DNA from: Gammaproteobacteria bacterium | Lineage (GTDB): Bacteria > Pseudomonadota > Gammaproteobacteria > Pseudomonadales > UBA5518 | Length of the DNA stretch: 64,000 nucleotides | Direction: 5' to 3' | NCBI GenBank assembly: GCA_016705365.1 | Contig: JADIYI010000008.1 | Coordinates: 1,674,001 to 1,738,000, forward strand | Shown here: piece after piece, positions 46,532-55,918 of the stretch | Layout: every line of letters starts with the position of its first letter | Numbering within the stretch: the stretch's first letter is position 1 | Program-made: the position numbers and the translations under genes | Notes under the pieces: model-generated | What the model was told of the DNA's origin: nothing | Seen by the model: the letters and a program-made list of their open reading frames with translations, nothing else | Database searches by the model: none

Positions 46532-47710
46532 GTGAACCTCAATCTTGCCTCGCCCTTGTACCCCGATGTCGATTTCGCGGTGGCCGAATTACCCGATCTG
46601 CACGCATTGCTCGCTGAGCTGCGCGAGCAGGCCGCCGTGGTGCCGGTGATCTATCACGGTGCGCCAACCTGGCTGATCACCCGTTTTGCCGAGTTGCGCG
46701 CGGCGTTTTCCGACGAAGAACATTTCGCCTGCGAGGCGGCCTATCGCGTACACAGTGAACCGTCGATGGGGCGCACCATGCAGTGCATGTCGGGCGCGGA
46801 GCATCGCCTGAACCGCGCGCTGGTCTCGAATGCATTCTTCCCGAAACAGGTGCGCGCTTTCGTCGAGCCGGTGATCGAGGTCGAGGCGGCGCGCTGGCTG
46901 GAGCGTATTGCCGGGCAGCCGCAGGTCGATATGGTGCAGGCCTTTACCCGTCCCTATCCTTTTTCGGTGATTACGCGGCTGCTCGGCATACCGGTGGTCG
47001 ATGACGCGCACTTTCTCGAGTGGGCGATCAAGCTGATCGATTTTCCCTGGGATCCGGTCGGCGCGATGCGTGCCAAGGCCGAGTTCGATGCCTACATGAT
47101 TCCGCTCATCGTTGCCCGCCGCGCTGATCCCGGTGCCGACGTGGTCTCGCTGCTGGCCGGCGCCAGCCTGGAGGGTGCGCGGCTTGGCGACGAGGAGATC
47201 CTGGCGTTCTGCCGGCTGCTGTTTCCGGCCGGCTCCGACACCACCTACAAGAACCTGGGCAGCCTGCTGGCCGCGGTACTGGCCGATCCGCGGTTGCGCG
47301 AGCGGGCCTGCGGCAGCGATGCCGATCGCGAGGCCCTGGTGCAGGAAGGCTTGCGTTTCGAGGCGCCCACCGCGTTGCTGCCGCGCCGCTGCGGCAAGAG
47401 CACCGTTCTCGGGGGGCAGCCGATTGCCGCCGATGACTGGATCCTGTTTGGCATCACCGCCGCGAACAATGATCCCGCGGTGTTTAGCGAACCGCGGCGT
47501 TTCGATCCCGACCGCCGTGACAAGAACCTGGCGTTTGGCCACGGTGAGCATTTCTGTCTCGGGACGCACCTGGCGCGCCGCGAGATGGAGGCTGCACTGA
47601 AACTGGTGTTCACGCATTTCCCGGACATGCGACTGCTGCCCGATCATCCGGTCGAGATCATCGGTGGCGTGCTGCGCGGTCCGCGTGCCCTGTGGGTTGC
47701 ACCGCAATGA
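46532..47710 (+). CDS. cytochrome P450
   Basis: The 392-residue soluble bacterial P450 has the I-helix LLFPAGSDTTYKNLG, the K-helix ExxR in QEGLRFEAPT, and the haem-thiolate loop LAFGHGEHFCLGTHLA. The start is GTG 46532 with CAGGAG upstream. It needs a ferredoxin and reductase; none is adjacent. Its stop overlaps the LLM oxidoreductase start (ATGA), so the two are coupled and probably act on the same hydrophobic substrate. Confidence 0.93.
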   Translation: MNLNLASPLYPDVDFAVAELPDLHALLAELREQAAVVPVIYHGAPTWLITRFAELRAAFSDEEHFACEAAYRVHSEPSMGRTMQCMSGAEHRLNRALVSNAFFPKQVRAFVEPVIEVEAARWLERIAGQPQVDMVQAFTRPYPFSVITRLLGIPVVDDAHFLEWAIKLIDFPWDPVGAMRAKAEFDAYMIPLIVARRADPGADVVSLLAGASLEGARLGDEEILAFCRLLFPAGSDTTYKNLGSLLAAVLADPRLRERACGSDADREALVQEGLRFEAPTALLPRRCGKSTVLGGQPIAADDWILFGITAANNDPAVFSEPRRFDPDRRDKNLAFGHGEHFCLGTHLARREMEAALKLVFTHFPDMRLLPDHPVEIIGGVLRGPRALWVAPQ

Positions 47711-48603
47711 TGCACTTCGGGGTGATTCCGCTGTGTGCGAAGCCGTTCGTCACCGACGCGCACTGGGTGCGCAGGTTTCTGGAGATGCTCGAGGAGGAGG
47801 GCGCGGAATCGGTATGGATGCCGGAACATGTGGTGATGGCGCAGGACTACGAACCGCTCTACGAGTATTCCGCCGACGGTCGCGCACCGGTCGCCGAGGA
47901 TACCGTGATGCCGGATCCGCTGGAGTGGTTGAGCTTTGCCGCCGCCTGTACCGAGCGTCTGCGTCTCGCGACCGGCGTGCTGATAGGGCCGCAGCACAGC
48001 GCCGCGATGCTCGCCAAGCGGCTGGCAACACTCGACGCGCTCTCGGGTGGGCGCTTGCAGGTCGGTATCGGCATCGGCTGGCAGCGCGAGGAGTACGCGG
48101 CACTCGGTGTGCCCTACAGCGCACGCGGTCGCCGGCTCGATGAATGCATCGACGCGATGCGGGTCCTGTGGCGCGAGGCACCGGCCAGTTTCACCGGCGA
48201 ATTCGTGCGCTTCGAGCGCGTATTCTGCGACACCAGGCCGGTGCAGCCTCGCGGCGTACCGCTGTACATCGGTGGCAGTTCCGAGGCTGCCGCACGGCGC
48301 GCCGGATTGCGTGGCGATGGCTTTTTCCCCTACGTGATCTCGCCGGAGGATCTCGCGGCGCGGCTGGCCACGGTGCGCGGCGCGGCGCGGGAGGCGGGCC
48401 GCACGCTCGAGAATTTTTCGGTGACGGTCTGGCCGGCCAGTTTCCGTCCTGGCGCGACTTTCGATATCGGCCTGGCGCGCGCGTTTCGCGATGCCGGCGC
48501 CGATCGCCTGCTGATTGCCGGCTACGAGGCGGGTGCCAACACCCCGGAGGCATTGCGCGGCCTGGTGGCGGGTTTTCGCGATCGTATCGCCGGCGCCCTG
48601 TAG
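47707..48603 (+). CDS. LLM-class flavin/F420-dependent oxidoreductase
   Basis: The 298-residue protein has the luciferase-like TIM barrel with ESVWMPEHVVMAQDYEP, LRLATGVLIGPQHSA, LDALSGGRLQVGIGIGW and GVPLYIGGSSEAAARRA. The sequence resembles the TIGR03619-type F420-dependent branch, but whether F420 or FMN is used cannot be seen. ATG 47707 overlaps the P450 stop. Confidence 0.88.
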   Translation: MMHFGVIPLCAKPFVTDAHWVRRFLEMLEEEGAESVWMPEHVVMAQDYEPLYEYSADGRAPVAEDTVMPDPLEWLSFAAACTERLRLATGVLIGPQHSAAMLAKRLATLDALSGGRLQVGIGIGWQREEYAALGVPYSARGRRLDECIDAMRVLWREAPASFTGEFVRFERVFCDTRPVQPRGVPLYIGGSSEAAARRAGLRGDGFFPYVISPEDLAARLATVRGAAREAGRTLENFSVTVWPASFRPGATFDIGLARAFRDAGADRLLIAGYEAGANTPEALRGLVAGFRDRIAGAL

Positions 48604-48655
48604 CTTCCCTGCGCGCAGCGGCGCATCCACCAGCTCTCCGGAGAATCGCAGGCCT

Positions 48656-50140
48656 ATGCAGAACCTGGATCCGCGGACACCGGTGCTCGTGGGCATCGGA
48701 ATTGTCGAACAGAAGGAAAAAGACCCGGCTCGGGCGCGCGAAGCCATCGAGTTGATGAGCGATGCGGTGCGTGCCGCCGGTGCCGATGCCGGCACCGCCA
48801 CGCTGCTCGCCGGCGCGGAGCGCATTTATGTTCCGCAGGGCATGTGGGGCTATGCGGATCCGGCACGGATGATCGCGCGCGCGATCGGCGCGACCAATGC
48901 GAGCACGGTATTCGCCAAGGTCGGAGTGCTGCAGCAAACGCTGATCGGCGATGCCTGCCGCCGTATTGCCGGCGGCGAGATCGGCAGCGCGATCGTGGTC
49001 GGGGGAGAAGCGCGTTACCGTCATTTGCTGGCGGAAATTTCCGGCGGGCAGGCGTCCGAGACTCCATGCAGCGATACTCCCGACGAGACGCTGATACCGC
49101 AGGAAGAGCTGCAGCTGCCACAGGAGATAAATTCCGGGCTCGGTTACATGCCGGTTGGCTATTACGCGATGGTCGAGAGCGCCTGGCGCGCCGCGCACGG
49201 CTGGAGCGTGGATGAGCATCGTGATCGCATGGCGGCGATGTACAGCCGTTTCAGCGAGATTGCGCAGGACAATCCCCACGCCTGGAAGCGCGCACGCGTT
49301 GCGCCCGACACGATTCGCAATGCCGCTGCCGGCAATCCGATGCTGGCGTTTCCATACACCAAACTGCACAACACGTCGTGGAATGTGGACCAGGCTGCGG
49401 CCATGCTGTTGTGTTCGGCGGCGCGCGCCGAGGCGCTGGGCGTGCCACGGAAGCGCTGGATATTCCCGCGCTCCAGCACCGAGTCGAATCATATGCTGGC
49501 GATGGCGCAACGTCCGCAGCTGCATCGCTTGCCGGGTGCGCGCATTGCCGGGCTGCGGGCGCTGGAACTCGCCGGTCTCGACAGCACGCAGCTCGACCTG
49601 GTGGAGCTCTATTCCTGCTTTCCGATCGCGGTGGAACTCTACGCCGAGGAACTCGGCATCGCCGCCGATCGCGACTGGACCGTCACCGGAGGCATGCCCT
49701 TCGCGGGAGGCCCGCTGAACAATTATGTGCTGCAGTCCAGTTGCCGCATGGTCGAGCTGTTGCGCGAGCGTCCCGGCAGTTCGGGACTGGTGAGCTCGGT
49801 ATCGGGCTATCTCACCAAGCAGGGCTTCGGTGTCTGGTCCACCGGACCCGGGCCGCGCGGATTCGGCTTTGCCGATGTCAGCGCGGAGGTTGCCGGGAAG
49901 ATGCAGCCGCTCACCGTGAACGCCGAGGCCAATGGCGATGGCCGTATCTGCGGCTATACCGTGATGTACCACAAGGCCGAGCGCGTTTGCGCGGTGGCCC
50001 TGCTCGATATGAGCGACGGCACCCGCAGCGTGGCCAACAGTCGCGACGAGGCGTTGCTGGCGCGCATGGAAAGCGAGGAGTTCTGCGGCCGTCGTGTCCA
50101 TGCCGCTGACGGTTGCTTCGGCCTGGCGCCGGGCGCATAA
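48656..50140 (+). CDS. thiolase-like protein (acetyl-CoA acetyltransferase family)
   Basis: The 494-residue protein starts RTPVLVGIGIVEQKEKDP and has thiolase-fold stretches such as GEIGSAIVVGGEARYR, LDLVELYSCFPIAVELYAEE, TGGMPFAGGPLNNYVLQ and a C-terminal OB-like part. The usual nucleophile motif with Cys followed by SG is not visible in the region STVFAKVGVLQQTLIG. Activity could therefore be non-classical, as in SCP2-like lyases. It is placed with P450, LLM and CoA-synthetase genes. Confidence 0.82.
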   Translation: MQNLDPRTPVLVGIGIVEQKEKDPARAREAIELMSDAVRAAGADAGTATLLAGAERIYVPQGMWGYADPARMIARAIGATNASTVFAKVGVLQQTLIGDACRRIAGGEIGSAIVVGGEARYRHLLAEISGGQASETPCSDTPDETLIPQEELQLPQEINSGLGYMPVGYYAMVESAWRAAHGWSVDEHRDRMAAMYSRFSEIAQDNPHAWKRARVAPDTIRNAAAGNPMLAFPYTKLHNTSWNVDQAAAMLLCSAARAEALGVPRKRWIFPRSSTESNHMLAMAQRPQLHRLPGARIAGLRALELAGLDSTQLDLVELYSCFPIAVELYAEELGIAADRDWTVTGGMPFAGGPLNNYVLQSSCRMVELLRERPGSSGLVSSVSGYLTKQGFGVWSTGPGPRGFGFADVSAEVAGKMQPLTVNAEANGDGRICGYTVMYHKAERVCAVALLDMSDGTRSVANSRDEALLARMESEEFCGRRVHAADGCFGLAPGA

Positions 50141-50190
50141 GCGGCGACAAGCTGCCCCGTCGTCACCGGGTGGTTGGTTTCGCTTCCCGC

Positions 50191-50670
50191 TCAGCGCGCC
50201 GCGCGCAGCCGCGCGTTGAGGCCGCGGGGACTCAGCGAACTGGTGTTGGGCAATGTTTCTGGTTGTAGCGGTGGCTGCGGACGATGGCCCGGGTGGGGCG
50301 GGCGGTAAGGGAAGCGCGGACGATAGACCGGCACCAGGTAGCTCGTGGGCGTCTCCTCGATGCGCTCCGGCGCCTGCTGGTAAATGACATAAGGCGGTGG
50401 CATCTGTGGCGGGTTGCGTTGCTGTTCGCGCGCGAGCCGGTCGTCGCGCAGCCGATCGGTAGTGTCGCGCATTGCCTGCAGGCGGGCCTCGGTCTCGGTG
50501 CGCTCAGGTGCGGTGTAATCCTCGATTTCGATGGTCTCGGCGGTCGTGCCGATGACCGGCGGCTGGTCGGAAAACGTGACCTTGCCATTGGCGTCGATGC
50601 TCTTGTACACCGTGATCGCGAACGCGGGTTCCGTGATCAGCAGCAGTGCGCCGAGCAGCAGACCGTACAT
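50191..50670 (-). CDS. DUF4124 domain exported protein
   Basis: About 159 residues: a signal peptide (YGLLLGALLLITEPAFA) followed at once by the DUF4124 motif TVYKSIDANGKVTFSDQPP. Then comes a charged helical stretch and a long Pro/Arg-rich tail (RPRFPYRPPHPGHRPQ). DUF4124 is a small periplasmic beta domain of unknown role. GGAGGAA precedes ATG 50670. Confidence 0.82.
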   Translation of the reverse strand: MYGLLLGALLLITEPAFAITVYKSIDANGKVTFSDQPPVIGTTAETIEIEDYTAPERTETEARLQAMRDTTDRLRDDRLAREQQRNPPQMPPPYVIYQQAPERIEETPTSYLVPVYRPRFPYRPPHPGHRPQPPLQPETLPNTSSLSPRGLNARLRAAR

Positions 50671-50732
50671 ACCCCAGTTCCTCCGTTGCCGATGATTCGA
50701 CCGCGCCGACAGCCGAAAGTTGGCACACAATC

Positions 50733-50746
50733 CTGATCCCGATCAA
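50733..50746 (+). promoter_or_regulatory. candidate FNR-type box
   Basis: CTGATCCCGATCAA matches TTGAT-N4-ATCAA at nine of ten positions. It lies between divergent DUF4124 and CoA-hydrolase genes, 93 bases before the latter's start. The GC-rich spacer and the lack of a clear -10 make it less convincing than the boxes at 11.8-11.9 and 20.56 kb. Confidence 0.35.
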
Positions 50747-50838
50747 GCGCAGCGGTGTTGCGCCGGCTCACAGGTTGCCGCCATACCCTGCCAATCCTAA
50801 TATCGGCCACTGTTCCCCGCCAGCGGAGGCATCGCATC

Positions 50839-53007
50839 TTGAAACCGGCTCCACAGGAATTCCACAGCGTCGATGACTGCGTCGAGGCCGCCATCGCGCG
50901 GGTTGGCAAGCGTATCGTACTGGGTGCGCCGATCGGGATCGGCAAGCCGAACCAGTTGGTGAACGCATTCTATCGCCGCGTGGAGCGCGATCCATCGCTC
51001 GAGCTGACGATCTTTACCGGCCTCTCGCTGGAGAAGCCGCGCGCGACCTCCGATCTCGAGCAGCGCTTCCTCGGGCCGTTCATCGAGCGGCAGTTCGGCG
51101 ACTACGAAGAGCTCGAGTACATGCGCGCCATCCGCGAGAGCCGGCTGCCGTCCAATGTCCGGGTGCATGAATTCTATTTCCGCGCCGGCTCGATGAAAGG
51201 TGTTGCCAGCGCGCAGCGTGACTATGTTTCCAGCAATTACACTTTCGCCGCGCGCGATCTGATCGGCCGTGGCATGAACGTGATGGTGCAACTCGTCGCG
51301 AGCGCCACCGTCGATGGCGAGCGCAAGCTCAGCCTGTCGTCCAACACCGATACCTCGCTCGATCTGCTGCCGTGGCTGGATGAGTTGCGCGCGCGCGGCG
51401 AGCCGTGCATGGCGATCGCGCAACTGCACCCGGACCTGCCGTTCATGTACAACCGGGCCATGATCGATCCGGGCTGTTTCGATGTGCTGGTCAGCAATCC
51501 GGAATATGACCGCACCCTGTTCGCGCCGCCGAATCTCTCGGTGGGCGTCACCGATTACGCGATCGGCCTGCATGTGAGCACGCTGCTGCGTGACGGTGGG
51601 ACACTGCAGATCGGCATCGGCTCGCTCGGCGATGCCATCGTCCATGCCAGCAAGCTGCGTCACGAGGACAACGCGAGTTATCGCGAGGTATGCCGCGCGC
51701 TCGGTGTGAACGAGGCGCTCGCTAGCTGCACCGGCGGTCTCGGTCCCTTCGAACGCGGGCTGTACGGCTGCAGCGAGATGTTCGTCAACGGTTTTATGCA
51801 CCTGATTGCCGCCGGAATCGTGAAGCGGCGCGTCTACGACGACGAACGCCTGCAGTCCGCGATCAATCGCAGCGGTTGCGCCGAGGTGCCGGACAGCGCA
51901 CTGCTGCGCGAGCTGTGCGCGGCCGGCGCCATCGGGGCGCGGCTCACGGATACCGATGTGGCGTATCTGAAGCGCTGGGGCGTGTTTGCCGCGGATGTCG
52001 AGATGCGCGATTCGATGCTGTGGCGCGGTGAGCGCTCGTGCGCAGCGCGGCTCGACACCGGACAGGCGCTGCAGGAGCTGAGTGCGCTGGCGCTCGGCAC
52101 GGTGCTGCGTGACGGCGTCCTCATGCACGGCGGATTCTTTCTCGGGCCGAAGGATTTCTACGAGACGCTGCGCACGATGCCGCGCGCGCAGTCTGAACTG
52201 ATCGCCATGGACAGCGTACGGCGCATCAACCGTATCGACCAGCCGGGGTTGCGCGAAGCGCAGCGACTGCATGCGCGCTTCGTGAACACCGGGATGATGG
52301 TCACCCTCGGTGGCGCGGTGGTATCCGATGCGCTCGAGAGTGGCGAGGTAGTGAGCGGGGTGGGCGGGCAATACAACTTCGTGGCGCAGGCGCACGAGTT
52401 GCCCGGCGCACGCTCGGTGATCTGTCTTCGTGCCACACGTGGCAGTGGACGCGCGACGCGCTCGAATATCGTGCCGCGCTACGGTCATGTGACGATCCCG
52501 CGGCATCTGCGCGATATCGTGGTCACGGAATATGGCGTGGCCGATCTGCGCGGTCTCTGTGACGAGGAGATCATCCGCGCATTGCTCAATATCGCCGATT
52601 CACGCTTCCAGCCCGAATTGCTGGCGGCGGCGCGCGAGGCGGGCAAGATCGACCCGGACTACCGGGTGCCCGAGGCGTTCCGCCGCAATCTGCCCGCAAA
52701 GGTACAGGAGGCGCTGGGTTCCTGGCGCAAGAATGGCTATTTCCCGGCCTTCCCGCTGGGCACCGATTTCACCGCCGAGGAGGTTGCGCTCGGCGGCAGT
52801 CTCAAGGACATGAAGGCATTGATGGACAGCCCCGCCAACCTGCTGCGCGCGGTGATCCGCTCGTTCATCACCGATGTTGACGAGGAGCAGGCGCGGCCCT
52901 ATCTGGAGCGCATCGGCCTGGCCCACCCCGATACACCCAAGGAGCATCTGCTGCAGCACCTGTTGCTGCTGGAGCTCGAGGAGAGAGGGGTATTGCGGCC
53001 GATGTGA
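50839..53007 (+). CDS. acetyl-CoA hydrolase/CoA-transferase family protein
   Basis: The protein of about 722 residues has GKRIVLGAPIGIGKPNQLVN near the start, then LQIGIGSLGDAIVHA, GVGGQYNFVAQAHELPGARS and a C-terminal HVTIPRHLRDIVVTEYGVAD. These are the CoA-transferase family I (Cat1/Ach1) signatures. Cat1-type enzymes are near 500 residues, so this belongs to a longer branch with an extended middle. TTG 50839 is the best start because GGAGG lies ten bases upstream. Thioester hydrolysis versus CoA transfer cannot be decided. Confidence 0.85.
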   Translation: MKPAPQEFHSVDDCVEAAIARVGKRIVLGAPIGIGKPNQLVNAFYRRVERDPSLELTIFTGLSLEKPRATSDLEQRFLGPFIERQFGDYEELEYMRAIRESRLPSNVRVHEFYFRAGSMKGVASAQRDYVSSNYTFAARDLIGRGMNVMVQLVASATVDGERKLSLSSNTDTSLDLLPWLDELRARGEPCMAIAQLHPDLPFMYNRAMIDPGCFDVLVSNPEYDRTLFAPPNLSVGVTDYAIGLHVSTLLRDGGTLQIGIGSLGDAIVHASKLRHEDNASYREVCRALGVNEALASCTGGLGPFERGLYGCSEMFVNGFMHLIAAGIVKRRVYDDERLQSAINRSGCAEVPDSALLRELCAAGAIGARLTDTDVAYLKRWGVFAADVEMRDSMLWRGERSCAARLDTGQALQELSALALGTVLRDGVLMHGGFFLGPKDFYETLRTMPRAQSELIAMDSVRRINRIDQPGLREAQRLHARFVNTGMMVTLGGAVVSDALESGEVVSGVGGQYNFVAQAHELPGARSVICLRATRGSGRATRSNIVPRYGHVTIPRHLRDIVVTEYGVADLRGLCDEEIIRALLNIADSRFQPELLAAAREAGKIDPDYRVPEAFRRNLPAKVQEALGSWRKNGYFPAFPLGTDFTAEEVALGGSLKDMKALMDSPANLLRAVIRSFITDVDEEQARPYLERIGLAHPDTPKEHLLQHLLLLELEERGVLRPM

Positions 53008-53021
53008 ACCGGTCGCGGGGT

Positions 53022-53300
53022 TCAGGCGAGATGCTTGTCGAGGTACTTGTGTATTTTGCGCTCCAGCGGCTTCTTGGCCATCAGCATCAGTACGCCAAGC
53101 TTTACGTCCACCAGGATGTCGTCTTTTTGCAGGGTCAGGCGGGCATCGATCCCGCCCGAGTAGTGGTAATGCACCGTGTTGCCTTCCCAGCGATAATCGC
53201 CACCGAACTCGCTGCGTAGCTGGCTAGCCAGGTCCTCGGCGCGTTGCTGCAGCGTTTTCGCATCGAGGTCGTGATCCCGCTGGATGTAGATTCTGCTCAT
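53022..53300 (-). CDS. polyhydroxyalkanoic acid system family protein
   Basis: The 92-residue protein begins MSRIYIQRDHDLDAKTLQQR, then LRSEFGGDYRWEGNTVHYHY and DARLTLQKDDILVDVKLG, ending in a basic helix KPLERKIHKYLDKHL. This matches the small PHA-granule-associated family. It fits with the phasin at 63.4 kb. Confidence 0.82.
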   Translation of the reverse strand: MSRIYIQRDHDLDAKTLQQRAEDLASQLRSEFGGDYRWEGNTVHYHYSGGIDARLTLQKDDILVDVKLGVLMLMAKKPLERKIHKYLDKHLA

Positions 53301-53407
53301 GGTCACGGCTCCGTTCGGGTGTGCGAAGCCGATTTTGCGCCATCCGGCGAGCGTTGCCAATCGCCACGGCGTGGCATAATGGGCCTGGTCCCGGAGGAAC
53401 AGGAATC

Positions 53408-54973
53408 TTGCGCGCCAGGAAACACAGGCCGGACTCATCCGTGTTCGAGATGCCGCTCAGCGGGCGCATGGAAATCCGCCCGGTCATGCGTTCGCTGGTC
53501 GAGTCATTGCCCGATTTCAGGCGCATGGCCCGTCGCAACCGCAAACTGGCGGCACTCGAGCGGGAGATGCGTGAGGCGCTGACCTACGCCGATTGGCGCG
53601 AGGCGGCAATCGGCTATGACCGCGAGGCGGGTTTCGAGGAATGGAAACTCAATGACGCCTCGCCGCATTACGACTTCAAGCTGATACAGCGTCGCCTGGC
53701 GCAGATTCTCGGCGCGCGCGAGGGCGGTTATATCCGGCGGCTGATGTTCATCCTCCAGGAGGGCCTGCACGGAAATCTTGGCAACATCTCCAACCCGTTG
53801 CTGTACCAGTTCACGCGCTTCGGCACCAAGCGGCTGGTGGAGCGCTATCTCGACGAGGTCTGCGAGTCGCTCGATTTCCTGTGCGACTGCGAATCGGCGG
53901 AAATCACCGATGAGGAGAAACTGGAATTTTTCGAGTCCACTTCGTACACCTACGGACAATCGAGCCTGATGCTCAGCGGTGGCGCCGCGCTCGGCATCTA
54001 TCATATGGGCGTGGTGAAATCGCTGTGGGAAAACGGCTTGCTCCCGCACGTGATTTCGGGTTCCAGTGCCGGTTCGATCGTTGCCGCGGTACTCGGCACC
54101 CATGACGATGCGGAGTTGCGCGAACTCATGGCGAGCAAGACGCCGCTGCTGGGGCTGATCAAGTGGAACAGTCCGCCGCGCTCCTATCTGTTCGACGTGG
54201 AGCACTTCAACCGGGTGCTGAAGGAGCGCATAAACGAACTGAGCTTCCAGCAGGCATTCCGTCACAGCGGGCGCGCGATCAACATCACGGTCGCACCCTA
54301 CGATCCGGGCGAGGACGGACGATTGCTGAACTACCGCACTTCGCCGAACGTGGTGATCAACAGCGCGGTGCGCGCATCCTGCGCGGCACCGTTTTTGCTG
54401 CCGCCGGCGGAACTGCTGGCCAGGACGATCAACGGTGAAACCATTCCGTATCTGAAGAATCGCCGGTTTCTCGATGGCTCCATCGGGGATGATCTGCCGA
54501 TCCGCAGACTGACCCGGCTCTACGGGGTCAACCATTCCATCGTCAGCCTGGTCAACCCGCTGGTGCTGCCGTTCGTGTCGCGGCGCGCACAAAGGGGCAG
54601 CGATATCGGCTCGCTCACGCGCCAGTTCGCGACCCGGATATTCAAGGAAACCACCAATTATTCGATCGAAATGCTGCAGCAGGCCATTCCGTCGGAAAAC
54701 ATCAACCTCGCGATCGACAAGTTGCAGGCAGTGATGATGCAGGAATACCGCGGTGACATCACGCTGATTCCGCCACGGCGCCTGGCGCACATGTCCAGCC
54801 TGTTCAGGGACTTCTCTCCCGAAGAGGAGGCGAGCTTCGTCGAGGCCGGCATGCGTCTGACGTGGCCCTCGCTCGAGATGATCAAGAACACCACCGCCAT
54901 CAGTCGCACCTTTCGCTCCTGCCTGGAGCGCTTGCGCAAACCTTCGAGGCGTCGCTCGGGAGGGCGGTGCTGA
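53408..54973 (+). CDS. patatin-like phospholipase with N-terminal DUF3336
   Basis: About 521 residues. The N-terminal half (EALTYADWREAAIGYDREAG) is the DUF3336 region found in lipases of the SDP1/TGL type. The catalytic part has the oxyanion motif SGGAALGIYHMGVVKSLWE, the nucleophile GSSAGSIVAA and the dyad Asp in RRFLDGSIGDDLP. It should hydrolyse acyl esters such as triacylglycerol or phospholipid. TTG 53408 is preferred, with GGAGG ten bases ahead. ATG 53450 is an alternative. Confidence 0.88.
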   Translation: MRARKHRPDSSVFEMPLSGRMEIRPVMRSLVESLPDFRRMARRNRKLAALEREMREALTYADWREAAIGYDREAGFEEWKLNDASPHYDFKLIQRRLAQILGAREGGYIRRLMFILQEGLHGNLGNISNPLLYQFTRFGTKRLVERYLDEVCESLDFLCDCESAEITDEEKLEFFESTSYTYGQSSLMLSGGAALGIYHMGVVKSLWENGLLPHVISGSSAGSIVAAVLGTHDDAELRELMASKTPLLGLIKWNSPPRSYLFDVEHFNRVLKERINELSFQQAFRHSGRAINITVAPYDPGEDGRLLNYRTSPNVVINSAVRASCAAPFLLPPAELLARTINGETIPYLKNRRFLDGSIGDDLPIRRLTRLYGVNHSIVSLVNPLVLPFVSRRAQRGSDIGSLTRQFATRIFKETTNYSIEMLQQAIPSENINLAIDKLQAVMMQEYRGDITLIPPRRLAHMSSLFRDFSPEEEASFVEAGMRLTWPSLEMIKNTTAISRTFRSCLERLRKPSRRRSGGRC

Positions 54974-55003
54974 ACCGGATATTCCTTGTGGAGATACAAC
55001 AGG

Positions 55004-55177
55004 ATGAGTGATTACCGAAAGTGGGAATGCGTGATTTGCGGCTTCATCTACGATGAGGCGAAAGGCTTGCCCGACAAGGGCATCGCCCCGGGCACGCGCT
55101 GGGAGGATGTACCGGAGGATTTCGAATGTCCGGACTGCGGCATCAGCAAATTCGATTTCGATCTGCTCGAGGAATGA
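55004..55177 (+). CDS. rubredoxin
   Basis: The 57-residue protein has the two iron-binding knuckles CVICGFIYDE and CPDCGISKFDF with the normal 29-residue gap. It is a small one-electron carrier, often for alkane hydroxylases or peroxide/oxygen defence. The start at 55004 was chosen for MSDYRKWEC; it is 30 bases after the patatin stop. Confidence 0.95.
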   Translation: MSDYRKWECVICGFIYDEAKGLPDKGIAPGTRWEDVPEDFECPDCGISKFDFDLLEE

Positions 55178-55201
55178 GGCGCCCGGCGGACCGTCGCCGC
55201 C

Positions 55202-55918
55202 ATGCCTGACTGGGCGGGGCAATTCCACGCCTTCTCGCTGCTGCACGCTGTCACGGTGGCGCTGTTCGGCGCGTTGTGGGCGGTGCTTGTCGTGGTCGGT
55301 CTGCGCCTGCGCGGGCAGGAGTCGGAATCGCGCTGGCGCCGGTTGCTTGGCTGGTGGCTGCTGCTGGCGTGGCTGATCGCCAACGGCGTGCAGTTACTGC
55401 CCGGACGATTTGTCGCCGCGGTGAACCTGCCGCTGCAGGTGTGCGATATCGCCGGCCTGCTGGCGGCGTTCGCGCTGTGGTCGCGCAACCGGCTGTTGCT
55501 CGCGATCCTGTATTTCTGGGGTGTGGGCTTCAGCATCCAGGCAATGCTGACGCCGGAACTGGTCAGCGGGCCGGCAAACGTGGATTACTGGACGTTCTGG
55601 GTCCCGCACGCCAACCTGACCGGTGGCGCGTGCTATATCCTGATCGTGGAGCGTTTCAGGCCCCGCTGGAGCGATTGCCGGCAGACCTACGCGCTGGCAC
55701 TGGTGTATCTCGCGCTGATCCTTCCCTTCGACCTGCTCAGCGGTTTCAACTACGGCTATGTCGGTGCGGTAACGCCAAGCCAGCAGACCATTCTCGATCT
55801 GCTGGGGCCGTGGCCGTGGCGCATCGTGTCGATGATGGCGCTGGCTGCGCTCGGTTTTGCGTTGCTGCAGTGGCCCTGGGGCAACCCGCTGGCACGAACC
55901 TCAGAAGCCGCGCAATGA
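55202..55918 (+). CDS. TIGR02206/YwaF-like membrane protein
   Basis: The 238-residue protein has six or seven hydrophobic segments, beginning FSLLHAVTVALFGALWAVLV and including LQVCDIAGLLAAFALWS, TGGACYILIVERFRPRWSD and FDLLSGFNYGYVG. The pattern fits the TIGR02206 family of integral membrane proteins without a defined function. It overlaps the convergent acyl-CoA dehydrogenase by 18 bases. Confidence 0.78.
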   Translation: MPDWAGQFHAFSLLHAVTVALFGALWAVLVVVGLRLRGQESESRWRRLLGWWLLLAWLIANGVQLLPGRFVAAVNLPLQVCDIAGLLAAFALWSRNRLLLAILYFWGVGFSIQAMLTPELVSGPANVDYWTFWVPHANLTGGACYILIVERFRPRWSDCRQTYALALVYLALILPFDLLSGFNYGYVGAVTPSQQTILDLLGPWPWRIVSMMALAALGFALLQWPWGNPLARTSEAAQ

